DNA of 38,237 nucleotides from Actinomyces dentalis DSM 19115 (GCF_000429225.1 NZ_AUBL01000040.1:1-38237), one strand, 5' to 3'. Shown: positions 16,093 to 24,234, counted from the stretch's first letter. Translations and numbers: made by a program. The notes: generated from the letters alone by a model not told the origin.

Positions 16093-17061
16093 ATGAGCGG
16101 AACCTTCACCCCTTCGACGGAGCCCCTGCGCGTGGCCGTCCTCGCCGGCGGCCTCAGCCACGAGCGGGACGTCTCCCTGCACTCGGGCAACCGCGTGGCC
16201 CAGGTCCTCAAGCATCTGGGCCACAGCGTGCTGGTCCTCGACGTCGACGCCCGGATGATCTCCTCCCTGCGCGCCTTCGGCCCCGACGTCGTCTGGCCGC
16301 TCGTGCACGGCGGCCCCGGGGAGGACGGCGGGCTGCAGAACGTCCTCATCGCCCTGGACCTGCCGTACGTGGGCACGCACTCCGACGGCTGCCAGCGCGC
16401 CTCCTTCAAGCCCACCGCCAAGGCCATGGTGCGCACCGGGGGCGTGCTCACGCCCGATTCGGTGACCCTGCCCAAGACCTACTTCTCCCAGCTCGGGGCG
16501 CAGGAGGTCCTCGGCGTCGTCGCCGCCCACCTCGGCCTCCCCGTCGTCGTCAAGCCGAATCAGGGCGGCTCCGGGCTGGGCGTCTCACTGGCCGAGGACG
16601 CCGACGAGCTGCGCAGCGCCATGGTCGCCTGCTTCGCCTACGACGAGCGCGCCCTCATCGAGTCCTACGTCCCGGGCCGCGAGATCGCGGTCTCCGTGGT
16701 GGACACCGGGGACGGCCCGCGCCCGCTGCCGCCGGTGGAGGTCGTCACCGACGGCGAGTACGACTTCGACGCCCGGTACAACCCGGGGCGCTCGGAGTAC
16801 TTCGTCCCCGCCCGCCTCGCCGCCGCCGAGCTCGCACTCGTCCAGGAGACCGCCATGACGGTGCACCGCACCCTGGGTCTGGGCAATCTCTCGCGCACCG
16901 ATCTCATTCTCGACGACGCGAGCACGCCGTGGTTCATCGACGTCAATGTCGTTCCGGGGATGACCGAGACCTCCCTCCTCCCCCTCGCCGCCGAGGCCGA
17001 GGGCGGTCTTCCGGAACTGTACGACGCCCTCGTCCGGCACCCCCTGGTGACCCCCTCCTGA
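16093..17061 (+). CDS. D-alanine--D-alanine ligase-like ATP-grasp protein
   Basis: A 322-residue ATP-grasp ligase. The Ddl-type N-terminal motif AVLAGGLSHERDVSLHSG, PLVHGGPGEDGGLQ, the ATP-binding loop PVVVKPNQGGSGLG and the C-terminal metal/phosphate site FIDVNVVPGMTETS are all visible. In classical Ddl the last motif reads E-x-N-T-x-P-G-M-T; here it is DVNVVPGMT, with Asp for Glu. A peptidoglycan role is plausible, but many actinobacteria carry a canonical Ddl elsewhere, and this origin-proximal paralogue may use another substrate. ATG at 16093 with TGAGGAG upstream; nine bases after the aminotransferase stop. A parS site follows the gene at 17095. Confidence 0.85.
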   Translation: MSGTFTPSTEPLRVAVLAGGLSHERDVSLHSGNRVAQVLKHLGHSVLVLDVDARMISSLRAFGPDVVWPLVHGGPGEDGGLQNVLIALDLPYVGTHSDGCQRASFKPTAKAMVRTGGVLTPDSVTLPKTYFSQLGAQEVLGVVAAHLGLPVVVKPNQGGSGLGVSLAEDADELRSAMVACFAYDERALIESYVPGREIAVSVVDTGDGPRPLPPVEVVTDGEYDFDARYNPGRSEYFVPARLAAAELALVQETAMTVHRTLGLGNLSRTDLILDDASTPWFIDVNVVPGMTETSLLPLAAEAEGGLPELYDALVRHPLVTPS

Positions 17062-17094
17062 TCCGCGCCGTGGAACGGGGCGGGGGTCGAAGCG

Positions 17095-17110
17095 CGTTTC
17101 ACGTGAAACA
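17095..17110. promoter_or_regulatory. parS site (15 of 16)
   Basis: CGTTTCACGTGAAACA is identical in sequence to the copy at 14636. It lies in the spacer behind the ddl-like gene. Confidence 0.88.
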
Positions 17111-17213
17111 TCCTCGCCGGCCCCGTCGTTGTCGTCCCCGCTCGGAGACGGCCCGGCCTCGGGCGCGACGCCCGTCATCGGCCCCGTCGTTGTCGCCTCC
17201 GTCGGCGAGCCAG

Positions 17214-17219
17214 TAGACT
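17214..17219 (+). promoter_or_regulatory. Candidate -10 for the orphan HTH gene
   Basis: TAGACT matches TANNNT. It is about 68 bp before the chosen ATG at 17287, which has its own RBS (GAGGGGG). No convincing -35 is seen. Confidence 0.35.
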
Positions 17220-17286
17220 GTCGTGACTGTCCGTCGGGGTGCACCGGGGGCGTCGCACATCGCACGGGTCGAGGGGGACTGGGTTC

Positions 17287-17754
17287 ATGACGGCGAGATC
17301 GTGGCGGGTCGTGCTGAGCGACGACGAGCGGAGCCTCCTGGAGGAAGTGGTGAGCTCGGGACGGGGCGCGGCCAGACGGATCCGCCGGGCCCGGATCCTG
17401 CTGGATCTGGATGAGGGCCGGGACGAGGGGCTGCTGACGCAGCGCGAGGCGGCCGAACGGTCGGGGGTGAGCGTGACCACGGTGGTGCGGGTCGCCAAGG
17501 ACTATGCGCAGCGCGGCGGGGCTCGGGCGGCGATCGACCGCAAGGCCCGACTCAAGCCGCCGGTGGAGTCCAAGGTGACCGACGGAGTGGAGGCCAGGGT
17601 GATCGCCCTGGCCTGCTCCCAGCCCCCGGAGGGGTACGGGCGCTGGTCGTTGCGGCTGCTGGAGCGGCGGATCGCGTCAACGGACGGGATTCCGAACCTG
17701 GATCATTCCACGATCGGCAGGATCCTCAAGAAGAGGGGCTTCGCCCTCACCTGA
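17287..17754 (+). CDS. Orphan IS630-type helix-turn-helix protein (transposase N-terminal half)
   Basis: A 155-residue protein resembling the DNA-binding first half of IS630-family transposases. It has VVLSDDERSLLEEVVSSGRG, then RRIRRARILLDLDEG, a helix-turn-helix LTQREAAERSGVSVTTVVRV, a linker, and the second-helix segment YGRWSLRLLERRI followed by DHSTIGRILKKRGF. IS630 elements normally continue with a DDE catalytic part in a second frame; nothing like it is present before parB. So this is either an IS remnant or a stand-alone regulator derived from one. ATG 17287 has GAGGGGG upstream; a longer frame could start at 17239. It converges on parB, with a parS-containing hairpin between them. 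The frame is intact with normal actinobacterial GC codon use, which argues against fresh decay. Confidence 0.75.
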   Translation: MTARSWRVVLSDDERSLLEEVVSSGRGAARRIRRARILLDLDEGRDEGLLTQREAAERSGVSVTTVVRVAKDYAQRGGARAAIDRKARLKPPVESKVTDGVEARVIALACSQPPEGYGRWSLRLLERRIASTDGIPNLDHSTIGRILKKRGFALT

Positions 17755-17811
17755 GGAGGGGCCGATGGATGGATCCGGATCGGCAATTCGAGATTCTGCC
17801 GAGAACCCCAA

Positions 17812-17848
17812 GGGCTCGGGATGTTTCACGTGAAACCATCCCGAGCCC
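17812..17848. terminator. Long hairpin with embedded parS between converging genes
   Basis: GGGCTCGGGAT (17812-17822) and ATCCCGAGCCC (17838-17848) are perfect 11-bp inverted arms. Between them is GTTTCACGTGAAAC plus one bulged C, so the pairing extends to 18 bp. The hairpin lies between the HTH gene (plus strand, ends 17754) and parB (minus strand, ends 17861). It is in the right place for a bidirectional terminator, but neither side has a T-run. The centre is a parS site. Confidence 0.6.
17822..17837. promoter_or_regulatory. parS site (15 of 16) at the centre of a hairpin
   Basis: TGTTTCACGTGAAACC differs from consensus at the last base only. It lies 24 bp behind the parB stop and is the core of the 17812-17848 inverted repeat. 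Confidence 0.88.
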
Positions 17849-17860
17849 CCCATGTCAGTC

Positions 17861-19273
17861 TCAGTTCTCCGTGAGCGTCGTCCCCGGAATCAGGGTCTCA
17901 ACGATCCGCGCCAGGTCCTCATCGCCCGCGAACTCGATCGTGATCCTCCCCTTCTTCGATCCCCGGGTGACCTTGACCCTGGTATCGAAGGCATCCGACA
18001 GTCGCGTCGAGAGCGCCGGCAGCGGAGCGCTGCGACGGGTGCGCGATCCCGCCGTCCGCCGCGGCGCGTCCTGCGCCTGCGGCTCGTCGTGCAGCGCGAC
18101 GAGCTCCTCGGTCACCCGGACGGACAGCCCCTCGGCCACGATCCGCTGCGCGAGCCGCTCCATGGCCGCGGCGTCCGGCAGACCGAGGAGCGCCCGCGCG
18201 TGACCGGCGGAGAGCACGCCCGCCGCCAGGCGCCGCTGGACGAGGGGCGGAAGCTTCATGAGGCGCAGCGTGTTGGAGATCTGCGACCGCGACCGCGCGA
18301 TCCGCTTCGACAGCTCGGCGTGGGTGCAGCTGAAGTCGTCCAGCAGCTGCTGGTAGGCGGCCGCCTCCTCCAGCGGATTGAGCTGAACGCGGTGGAGGTT
18401 CTCCAGCAGGGCGTCGCGCAGGAGGTCCTGGTCCTCCGTGTAGCGCACCACCGCCGGAATCGTCTTGAGCCCGGCCTCCTTCGCGGCCCGGAGCCGCCGC
18501 TCGCCCATGACGAGCTCATAGCTCTCGGCCCGGCCCTCCTCATCGTCGACCCGGCGCACCACGATCGGCTGGAGCAGGCCCACCTCCTTGATGGAGGCGG
18601 CGAGCTCGGTGATGTCGTCCTCGTCGAAGACCTGTCGCGGCTGGCGGGGATTGGGAACGATGATCTCCACCGGGAGCTCGGCGAAGGTCGCCCCCGGCAC
18701 GGGGACCAGTCCCGCATCGTCGGAGGACCCCTTCTTCTTCCCACCGCCCCTCGCTCCGGCCGTCCCGGCCGTCCCGTCCTCGAGCGCCCCCCTCGACTTC
18801 GACCGGTCCGCCGACGGCGTCGTCTGGTCCTCGGGGCGGTCGCCCAGGCCGATGAGTGCGAGCTCGGGCGCCTCCGCCATCAGTGTTTCACGTGAAACAC
18901 GACTGCGCCGCCGCCCCGTCCTCGTCCCCTCGGACCTCCCGGTGGACTCGGATCCGGACCTGGCCCTGCCGGACTTGGGCTTGGCCGCGGCGGCCGAGGG
19001 CTTCGTCGCGGTGGCCGAGGGCTTCGTCGCGGTGGCCGGGGGCGACGACCGCCTGCCGCGGGTCCGCTTCGAGGGGGCGAGCAGAGTCGAGGCGATCTCC
19101 GCGGCGTGCCGCGAGGCCGCGTCCGAGGCCTCGTCCGCCGTCGTCTTCGAGCGAGCCGGCGAGCGCGACTCGGGGAAGAAGACGTCCGTCGGACGCCGCG
19201 ACGGGATCTCCGTCTGCGCCTCGGGGATGAGCGCCTGCAGGCCTCGCCCCAAACCTCGCTTCTTCTGGGCCAT
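17861..19273 (-). CDS. parB: Chromosome partitioning protein ParB
   Basis: A 470-residue CTP-dependent parS-binding clamp. The N-terminal [12 protein letters not shown] is the usual ParA-contact motif. A long Ser/Lys/Arg-rich low-complexity region (about 20-190) follows and includes a two-copy 7-residue repeat, making the protein longer than typical ParBs of ~300-380 residues. The ParB/Srx core begins at [14 protein letters not shown] and includes [13 protein letters not shown] and [16 protein letters not shown]. The helix-turn-helix is [23 protein letters not shown] dimerisation region ends the protein ([19 protein letters not shown]). A perfect parS lies inside the gene and is translated there as VSRET. 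ATG at 19273 overlaps the parA stop by one base (TAATG), so parA and parB are coupled. Confidence 0.95.
   Translation of the reverse strand: MAQKKRGLGRGLQALIPEAQTEIPSRRPTDVFFPESRSPARSKTTADEASDAASRHAAEIASTLLAPSKRTRGRRSSPPATATKPSATATKPSAAAAKPKSGRARSGSESTGRSEGTRTGRRRSRVSRETLMAEAPELALIGLGDRPEDQTTPSADRSKSRGALEDGTAGTAGARGGGKKKGSSDDAGLVPVPGATFAELPVEIIVPNPRQPRQVFDEDDITELAASIKEVGLLQPIVVRRVDDEEGRAESYELVMGERRLRAAKEAGLKTIPAVVRYTEDQDLLRDALLENLHRVQLNPLEEAAAYQQLLDDFSCTHAELSKRIARSRSQISNTLRLMKLPPLVQRRLAAGVLSAGHARALLGLPDAAAMERLAQRIVAEGLSVRVTEELVALHDEPQAQDAPRRTAGSRTRRSAPLPALSTRLSDAFDTRVKVTRGSKKGRITIEFAGDEDLARIVETLIPGTTLTEN
18884..18899. promoter_or_regulatory. Perfect parS site inside parB
   Basis: TGTTTCACGTGAAACA matches the consensus at all 16 positions. 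It lies in the low-complexity N-terminal region of parB, where its only coding cost is the VSRET pentapeptide. Confidence 0.97.
18992..19033 (-). repeat. 21-bp tandem repeat in parB linker
   Basis: Two identical 21-bp copies (18992-19012, 19013-19033) and a partial third encode alternating ATKPSAT-type heptads in the disordered ParB linker. Repeat number could vary without frameshift. Confidence 0.75.
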
Positions 19274-20199
19274 TACGTCTCCTCAACGTCGTCGGGCACG
19301 TTGATCTCGGGCAACTCCATGCCCGTGCCCCGCAATGCGATTTCCTGAGCCAGGACCTTGTACGCCACCGCGCCGGAAGACCTCGGGTTCCAGAAGACGA
19401 CCGGCGCCCCGAAGGACGGCGCCTCCGCGACGCGCACGGATCTTGGTATCTTCGTCTTGAGGGTTGCGGCGGGGAAGTATGTGCGCACCTCTGACTCGAC
19501 GTCCCGAGCCAGCGTCGTCCGCTTGTCGAACATGGTCAATGCGATCATCGAGACGCACAGGGCCGGGTTGTGGATCTCGGCGACCCTCTGCACCGACCGC
19601 GTGAGCAGGGCGAGACCCTCCAGGGCGTAGTACTCGGCCTGCAGGGGGATGAGCACCTCCCCGGCGGCGACGAAGGCGTTGATCGTCATAATCCCCAGAC
19701 TCGGCGGGCAGTCGATGAGGACGTAGTCCAGCCTGGGCAGGCCGCCCCCGCTCCTGCTGAGCAGGTAGTCGCGAAGCGCCTGGCGGAGCTTGGACTCGCG
19801 TCCGGTGGAGTCGATGAGCTCGATCTCCACGGCGGCGACATCGATCGACGCGGGCAGGCACCACAGGTTCTGGGAGAAGCGCGTCTGCGAGACGACGTCC
19901 TGGATGCGCGCGCCCTCGACCAGCACGTCGTAGATCGAGGTGTGCTCCTCCCCGTGCTCCACGCCCAGAGCCGTGGAGGCGTTGCCCTGCGAGTCCGCAT
20001 CGATGACGAGGACATGGAGGCCGCCCTCGGCGAGCGCCGCGGCGACATTGACGGCCGTCGACGTCTTGCCGACGCCGCCCTTCTGGTTCGCGACGGCGAT
20101 CACCCGAGTCTGCTCGGGGCGCGGAAAGCCGACGGCTGAGACGTCCTCGAGGACGGCGTGCTCGGCCCGGAGCTGGTCGAAGATGGATGAACCTGACAA
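19273..20199 (-). CDS. parA: Chromosome partitioning ATPase ParA
   Basis: A 308-residue deviant-Walker ATPase that works with ParB on parS to segregate newly replicated origins. [10 protein letters not shown] (K40-A49) is the deviant Walker A with the signature lysine. DADSQGNAS is the A' motif and [11 protein letters not shown] the Walker B. The start is read as TTG at 20199 because GAGGAG lies seven bases upstream and the next in-frame start would remove the N-terminal helix. The 3' end overlaps parB by one base. The upstream rsmG stop is 121 bases away; the order matches mycobacterial parB-parA-gid. Confidence 0.94.
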   Translation of the reverse strand: MSGSSIFDQLRAEHAVLEDVSAVGFPRPEQTRVIAVANQKGGVGKTSTAVNVAAALAEGGLHVLVIDADSQGNASTALGVEHGEEHTSIYDVLVEGARIQDVVSQTRFSQNLWCLPASIDVAAVEIELIDSTGRESKLRQALRDYLLSRSGGGLPRLDYVLIDCPPSLGIMTINAFVAAGEVLIPLQAEYYALEGLALLTRSVQRVAEIHNPALCVSMIALTMFDKRTTLARDVESEVRTYFPAATLKTKIPRSVRVAEAPSFGAPVVFWNPRSSGAVAYKVLAQEIALRGTGMELPEINVPDDVEET

Positions 20200-20320
20200 C
20201 CCTGGTCTCCTCGTTCGGCTTCCCGACGGCGCACACCGCCTGGCCGCCCCAGTCTACGTGAGTCCGACGACGCCGTCGGGAATGCACCGCCGCCGATCGG
20301 CCGCGATCGTGCCCGTCCGC

Positions 20321-21076
20321 TCAGCCGCTCCGGCGCCGGCGGATCTCGACCACCCTGGTCGACTCCCCGCCGGGGGTGACGACGTCGTGGATGATAGCGG
20401 GTTCGAGCCCCGCCCCCTTGATGACGCGCCGCGCCTCATCGACCTCGTCCCGGGCCCGGGCCCCCTTGAGGGCGAGGAGGCGCCCGCCCGGACGCAGCAG
20501 GGGCGCGGTGATGCGCACGAGCTTGGGCAGCCCGGCCACGGCGCGCGCCGTGACCGCGTCGAAGCGGTCGCGGACCTCCTGCGCCCGCGCCCGGCGCACG
20601 ACCGCGTTGGCCAGGTCGAGCTCCGCGACGACGTCGGTCAGCCAGTCGATCCGCCGCTCCATCGGTTCGATGAGCGTCACCTCCAGATCGGGGCGCAGCA
20701 GGGCGATGACGACGCCGGGGAAGCCCGCCCCCGACCCGACGTCGGCCACGGCGCCGCGGCGGGGCAGGAAATCGACGACGGCGGCCGAGTTGGCCAGGTG
20801 GCGCGTCCAGAGCCGGGGGAGCTCGCGCGGGCCGACCAGCCCGCGCAGCTCGCCCTGCTCGGCCAGCATCCGCGCGAAGCGCTCGGCCCCGGGCAGGGCG
20901 GCGCCGAAGAGCTCGCGCATCCGCGCGTCGGGCGCCTCGACGCCGGGAGTCGCGGATCGTCCGGCGCCGGCCCCGCCGGCGTCCCGGTCGGCGCCAGCCG
21001 GTCGCCCGCCATCAGCCGATTGCCCGTCGCCGGCGGACCGGCCGGCTCCCGCGGTCCCGTCCCCGGCGCCCGCCAC
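20321..21076 (-). CDS. rsmG: 16S rRNA (guanine-N7) methyltransferase RsmG
   Basis: A 251-residue SAM-dependent methyltransferase that modifies the 530 loop of 16S rRNA in 30S subunits. The SAM-binding glycine motif VADVGSGAGFPG is at 109-120, followed by LEVTLIEPMERRIDWL and the late RPGGRLLALKGARA motif. The first ~50 residues are Gly/Ala/Asp low complexity, so the true start may be an internal ATG at about residue 53 (MRELFG), which would give a more typical ~200-residue protein. The annotated GTG at 21076 is five bases behind the jag stop, which favours coupling but does not prove it. Confidence 0.92.
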   Translation of the reverse strand: MAGAGDGTAGAGRSAGDGQSADGGRPAGADRDAGGAGAGRSATPGVEAPDARMRELFGAALPGAERFARMLAEQGELRGLVGPRELPRLWTRHLANSAAVVDFLPRRGAVADVGSGAGFPGVVIALLRPDLEVTLIEPMERRIDWLTDVVAELDLANAVVRRARAQEVRDRFDAVTARAVAGLPKLVRITAPLLRPGGRLLALKGARARDEVDEARRVIKGAGLEPAIIHDVVTPGGESTRVVEIRRRRSG

Positions 21077-21081
21077 GGTCC

Positions 21082-21753
21082 TCAGGCCCCGTCCCGCTCG
21101 GCGCCGCCGGATCCGCCCGCATCGGCCCCGGCCGACCCGCTCCGGCCGTCGGCGTCGTCGGCTCCGGCGGCCCCGCCGGCGTCGCCACCGGCCCGGGAGC
21201 CGGCGGCCCCGTCCTCGACCTCATTGGCCTCGGCGTCGTCGGCCCCGTCCTCGGCGGGCATGACGACGACGTGCCGGTGCGGCTCGGCGCCCTCGGACTC
21301 CGACACGAGCCCGGCCGCGGCCACGACGTCGTGGCAGACCTTGCGCTCGAAGGGGTTCATGGACGACAGCGACACCGGTTCGCCGGTGAGCTGGACCTTC
21401 CGGACGGCCTCCTGCGCGACCTTCGCCAGCTCGGCGCGACGGGCCGCGCGGTAGCCGTTGATGTCGAGCATGAGGCGCGAGCGGTTGCCCGTGCGCGTCT
21501 GGACGGCCAGGCGGGTCAGCTCCTGGACGGCCTCGAGGACCTCCCCGTCGCGGCCGACGAGATCGGCGAGGTCGCGCTCGTCCCCGGCCTCGGCGGCGAC
21601 TACGGCGATGGAGGCGCGGCCGTGATCGATATCGATATCGATATCGCCTCCCAGGTCGACGATGTCCAGGAGGTCTTCGAGGTAGTCGGCGCCGACCTCC
21701 CCCTCCTCCTCCAGACGCTTGATCATGGCCGACGAGGCGTTGCTCTCGCTCAT
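21082..21753 (-). CDS. jag: Jag/KhpB-type KH-R3H RNA-binding protein
   Basis: A 223-residue single-strand nucleic acid binding protein. A KH-like domain runs from about residue 18 to 95, including DLADLVGRDGEVLEAVQELTRL. The R3H domain follows with RAELAKVAQEAV, then LSSMNPFERKVCHDVV and a conserved arginine/histidine stretch PHRHVVV. The tail from about residue 165 is an acidic Gly/Ala/Asp low-complexity region. It lies between yidC and rsmG, its standard place; KhpB proteins are linked to post-transcriptional control of cell-envelope genes in other bacteria, but that role here is inference. The beta strand GDIDIDIDHG is encoded by an ATCGAT-type microsatellite at about 21625-21646. ATG at 21753. 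Confidence 0.9.
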   Translation of the reverse strand: MSESNASSAMIKRLEEEGEVGADYLEDLLDIVDLGGDIDIDIDHGRASIAVVAAEAGDERDLADLVGRDGEVLEAVQELTRLAVQTRTGNRSRLMLDINGYRAARRAELAKVAQEAVRKVQLTGEPVSLSSMNPFERKVCHDVVAAAGLVSESEGAEPHRHVVVMPAEDGADDAEANEVEDGAAGSRAGGDAGGAAGADDADGRSGSAGADAGGSGGAERDGA

Positions 21754-21798
21754 ATGGCACTCCCCTCCGTGGGATCCGCGATGTGTGGCGGCGCGCCG

Positions 21799-22974
21799 TC
21801 AGCGCCGGCGCTTCTTGCCGCCCTGGTTCTTATTCCTGCGCTGCTGGCGCTGACGGGCCCGCCTCTCATAACGACGGCGGGAGATCTCCTCGGGCGTCAG
21901 GCCGGCGGAGTTCTCCCTGCGCGACGACGCCGACTCCTCCGCGTCCGCGCCGCCGTCCACGACGTCCTGCCCCGCGTCCGCGTCCGCGCCCGCGAGCGCG
22001 GACGCGGCGGACGGGGCCCGCCTCTGCCGGCTCTTGCGCACGGGCTGAACGCGCTGCCCGCCGGTCTGGCCCCGCTCGGCGGCCTCGGCGGCGCGCTGGG
22101 CGGCCTCCTCCTCCTCGAGGCTCGGCTGGCCCCGGCGGGCCCGCTTGGCGTTGACCCGGGCGCGGTACTTCTTCTCCGCCTCCGACCCGGGGGCGGGCAT
22201 ATTGCGAATGGTGAAGAACTGCTGGCCCATGGTCCACAGGTTCGTCGTCACCCAGTAGACGAGCACGCCGATCTGGAACTGGATCCCGGTGAAGGCGAAG
22301 AAGATGGGCATGACCGTCATCATGATCTTCTGCGAGCGCATCATCGGGTTGTCGGAGGTCTTGGCGGACTCCGGCATGTTCTTGGTGCTCAGCTGCGCCA
22401 TGGTGTACCACTGCGTGACGCTCATCATGACGATCATGACGACCGTGACGATCTTGGTCGCGCTGTCGGGGGCGTTCATGAAGGACGAGGACAGGCTCGC
22501 CCCGAAGACCGTGGATTTCTGGACATCCTCGGCCAGCTCCCACGTGAGCGGACCGATCGAGGCGTGGCTCTCGGCCACGCTCTGGAGGTTGGCCAGCACC
22601 CGGAACAGGGCGAAGAAGACCGGCATCTGCAGCAGGATGGGGAAGCAGGAGGAGAAGGGGTTGGTCCCGTGCTTGCGGTACAGGGCCATCATCTCCTCCT
22701 GCATCCTCTGCCGGGAGGCCTGGTCCTTCTTGCCCTTGTACTTGTCCTGGATCGCCTTGAGCTCGGGCTGCATGAGCTGCATGCCGCGGCTGGCCCGGAT
22801 CTGGCGCACGAACAGCGGCATGATGAGCAGGCGCATCAGGATCGTCAGCCCCACGATCGACAGCACCCAGGCGGTGCCGGGGCCCTTGCCCATGCCGATG
22901 AGGACGAGGACGTCGTGGATGCGGACCATGACCCAGGCGACGGCCACCTTGAGGGGCCAGAGAATCGTGTCCAT
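21799..22974 (-). CDS. yidC: Membrane protein insertase YidC
   Basis: A 391-residue Oxa1/YidC insertase that places membrane proteins with or without SecYEG. There are about five hydrophobic segments: MDTILWPLKVAVAWVMV; WVLSIVGLTILMRLLIMPLF (with R, the conserved hydrophilic-groove arginine region, just downstream); PILLQMPVFFALFRVL; IVTVVMIVMMSVTQWYTM; and MMTVMPIFFAFTG. It lacks the large periplasmic domain of proteobacterial YidC, as expected for Gram-positives. From about residue 285 the C-terminal tail is cytoplasmic, Lys/Arg-rich and ends KKRRR, typical of ribosome contact. ATG at 22974. The 45-bp gap to jag and the order rpmH-rnpA-yidD-yidC-jag are standard. Confidence 0.95.
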   Translation of the reverse strand: MDTILWPLKVAVAWVMVRIHDVLVLIGMGKGPGTAWVLSIVGLTILMRLLIMPLFVRQIRASRGMQLMQPELKAIQDKYKGKKDQASRQRMQEEMMALYRKHGTNPFSSCFPILLQMPVFFALFRVLANLQSVAESHASIGPLTWELAEDVQKSTVFGASLSSSFMNAPDSATKIVTVVMIVMMSVTQWYTMAQLSTKNMPESAKTSDNPMMRSQKIMMTVMPIFFAFTGIQFQIGVLVYWVTTNLWTMGQQFFTIRNMPAPGSEAEKKYRARVNAKRARRGQPSLEEEEAAQRAAEAAERGQTGGQRVQPVRKSRQRRAPSAASALAGADADAGQDVVDGGADAEESASSRRENSAGLTPEEISRRRYERRARQRQQRRNKNQGGKKRRR

Positions 22975-23062
22975 TGCGCTCCTTGCTGTGGGAATCGGCG
23001 TTCCCGCGGGCGCCGTCCGCCGGAGGCTCCGGCCTGGGCGCGCCGTCGGTCCGCGCGTCGGT

Positions 23063-23353
23063 CTAACGGGACGGCGACGTACCGGTGGACTCGGGTCGGG
23101 GGATGTCGTGGGGATGGCGGTAGCGCCACGCCCCCGGCTCGGGGACGTGGTCGACGCCGCCGGGAGTGAGCGGGTTGCACCGCAGCAGCCTCCAGCCGGC
23201 GAGCAGGAGGCCCTTGAGGGCGCCGTGGACGGCCAGGGCCTCGACGGCGTAGGCCGAGCAGCTCGGGTAGTAGCGGCAGCAGCGGGGCAGGGCCGGGGAG
23301 ATCCGCTCCTGGTAGAAGCGGATCGGCGCTATGAACAGCCGGCGCGCCCTCAT
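23063..23353 (-). CDS. yidD: Membrane protein insertion efficiency factor YidD
   Basis: A 96-residue YidD (DUF37/haemolytic) family protein that assists YidC. The core is complete: [20 protein letters not shown] followed by [19 protein letters not shown], then [18 protein letters not shown]. An N-terminal amphipathic helix ([12 protein letters not shown]) probably binds the membrane. ATG at 23353 overlaps the rnpA stop in an ATGA, so the two are translationally coupled. Confidence 0.95.
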   Translation of the reverse strand: MRARRLFIAPIRFYQERISPALPRCCRYYPSCSAYAVEALAVHGALKGLLLAGWRLLRCNPLTPGGVDHVPEPGAWRYRHPHDIPRPESTGTSPSR

Positions 23354-23715
23354 CGTCGCGCCCTCCGCCCCGGCTCGCGGCTGCGGGCCAGCAGCCGGTC
23401 GATGTCCGCGCCCAGCTCGCGGCTCGTCGCCCCGTCCGCCCCGGCCAGGCCGCGCACGACCAGGCGCGCACCCGGCTCCAGACCCGTCACGCGCTGCGCC
23501 ATGAGGGCGCGCACGCGGCGCTTGATCCGGTTGCGGCGGGCCGCCCGGGCCACCTGGTTCTTGGGCACGACGACGCCGACGAGCGCCGGGGCCGTGGCCC
23601 CGGCCCCGCCGGCGCGGTAGTGGATGACGAGTCTGCGGCTGCCGCTGCGCGCACCCGACCTCACCGCGGTCGTGAAGTCCTCGCTCCGCAGCATGCGATG
23701 GGCGGCCGGAAGCAC
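23350..23715 (-). CDS. rnpA: Ribonuclease P protein component
   Basis: A 121-residue protein subunit of RNase P, which removes 5' leaders from tRNA precursors. The opening [20 protein letters not shown] and the central basic motif [17 protein letters not shown] are the family signature. The C-terminus is Arg-rich. The start is read as GTG at 23715; an ATG (MLRSED) seven codons in is possible. It follows rpmH after 12 bases and overlaps yidD by four bases. Confidence 0.95.
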   Translation of the reverse strand: MLPAAHRMLRSEDFTTAVRSGARSGSRRLVIHYRAGGAGATAPALVGVVVPKNQVARAARRNRIKRRVRALMAQRVTGLEPGARLVVRGLAGADGATSRELGADIDRLLARSREPGRRARR

Positions 23716-23727
23716 CCCGGAAGCACC

Positions 23728-23865
23728 TCAGGCGGCGAGGCGCGCGCGGCCCTTGCGGCGCCGCGCGGCGAGCACGGCGCGCCCGGCCCGGGTGGACATG
23801 CGCTTGCGGAAGCCATGCACCTTGGCGCGATGACGGTTGTTCGGCTGGAAGGTCCGCTTGGTCAC
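23728..23865 (-). CDS. rpmH: 50S ribosomal protein L34
   Basis: A 45-residue protein with the near-invariant L34 sequence beginning [15 protein letters not shown] and including [17 protein letters not shown]. The start is GTG at 23865, with AGGAG about seven bases upstream; any longer frame is upstream leader DNA. It is the first gene of the minus-strand run from the origin, behind a good promoter at 23978-24007. Confidence 0.97.
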   Translation of the reverse strand: MTKRTFQPNNRHRAKVHGFRKRMSTRAGRAVLAARRRKGRARLAA

Positions 23866-23977
23866 GGGTGTACTCCTGAGTCGACGATCGGAACGGCGCA
23901 TCGCGAGGATCGCGGCGCCGTCGCTCGCGTTGGCTGTCCCATGGACCGGGACGTGACTCCACACGAACGTCTGCACC

Positions 23978-24007
23978 ACGATACGGTTCGTCTTCGGGCG
24001 GGGTCAA
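23978..24007 (-). promoter_or_regulatory. rpmH operon promoter
   Basis: On the minus strand TTGACC (24007-24002) and TATCGT (23983-23978) are separated by 18 bases, a good sigma-70-type promoter. The leader to the GTG of rpmH is about 105 nt. Confidence 0.65.
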
Positions 24008-24100
24008 ACGGATGAGCCGCCCGAGCGGTGAGGTTCCGCCCACGTCGCGGGCGCGGGCGCGCCGTCGTCGGCCCTCCCGCGCACCGACCGGCGCGCGCCA

Positions 24101-24148
24101 TATGATCTCACCCGGTTGTCCACCCCATGTGGACAACCTTGTGGATCA
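24101..24148 (+). promoter_or_regulatory. dnaA promoter with downstream DnaA boxes
   Basis: TATGAT (24101-24106) is a good -10, with no strong -35. Directly behind the expected start site are three DnaA-box-like nonamers: TTGTCCACC (24116-24124), TGTGGACAA (24128-24136, the reverse complement of the actinobacterial TTGTCCACA) and TGTGGATCA (24140-24148). The arrangement implies that DnaA represses its own transcription. Confidence 0.6.
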
Positions 24149-24234
24149 CCGCCATGATGGGCCTTCCGGCGGCACTGAGGAGTGCTCCTGCGCCACCGCC
24201 CCGAACCAGTCCGAACCGTCATCAGGAGGGCGCC

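Larger units (their letters stand above)
23866..24234. other. rpmH-dnaA divergent promoter region
   Basis: This 369-bp spacer carries the rpmH promoter (minus strand), the dnaA promoter (plus strand) and three DnaA boxes just behind the dnaA -10. No gene is seen. The dnaA RBS (AGGAGGG) lies at its end. Confidence 0.75.

Noticed and set aside
24127-24234. Upstream ATG as the dnaA start
   Set aside because: This ATG lies within the DnaA-box cluster and has no RBS; the GTG at 24235 has AGGAGGG and begins the conserved domain I.
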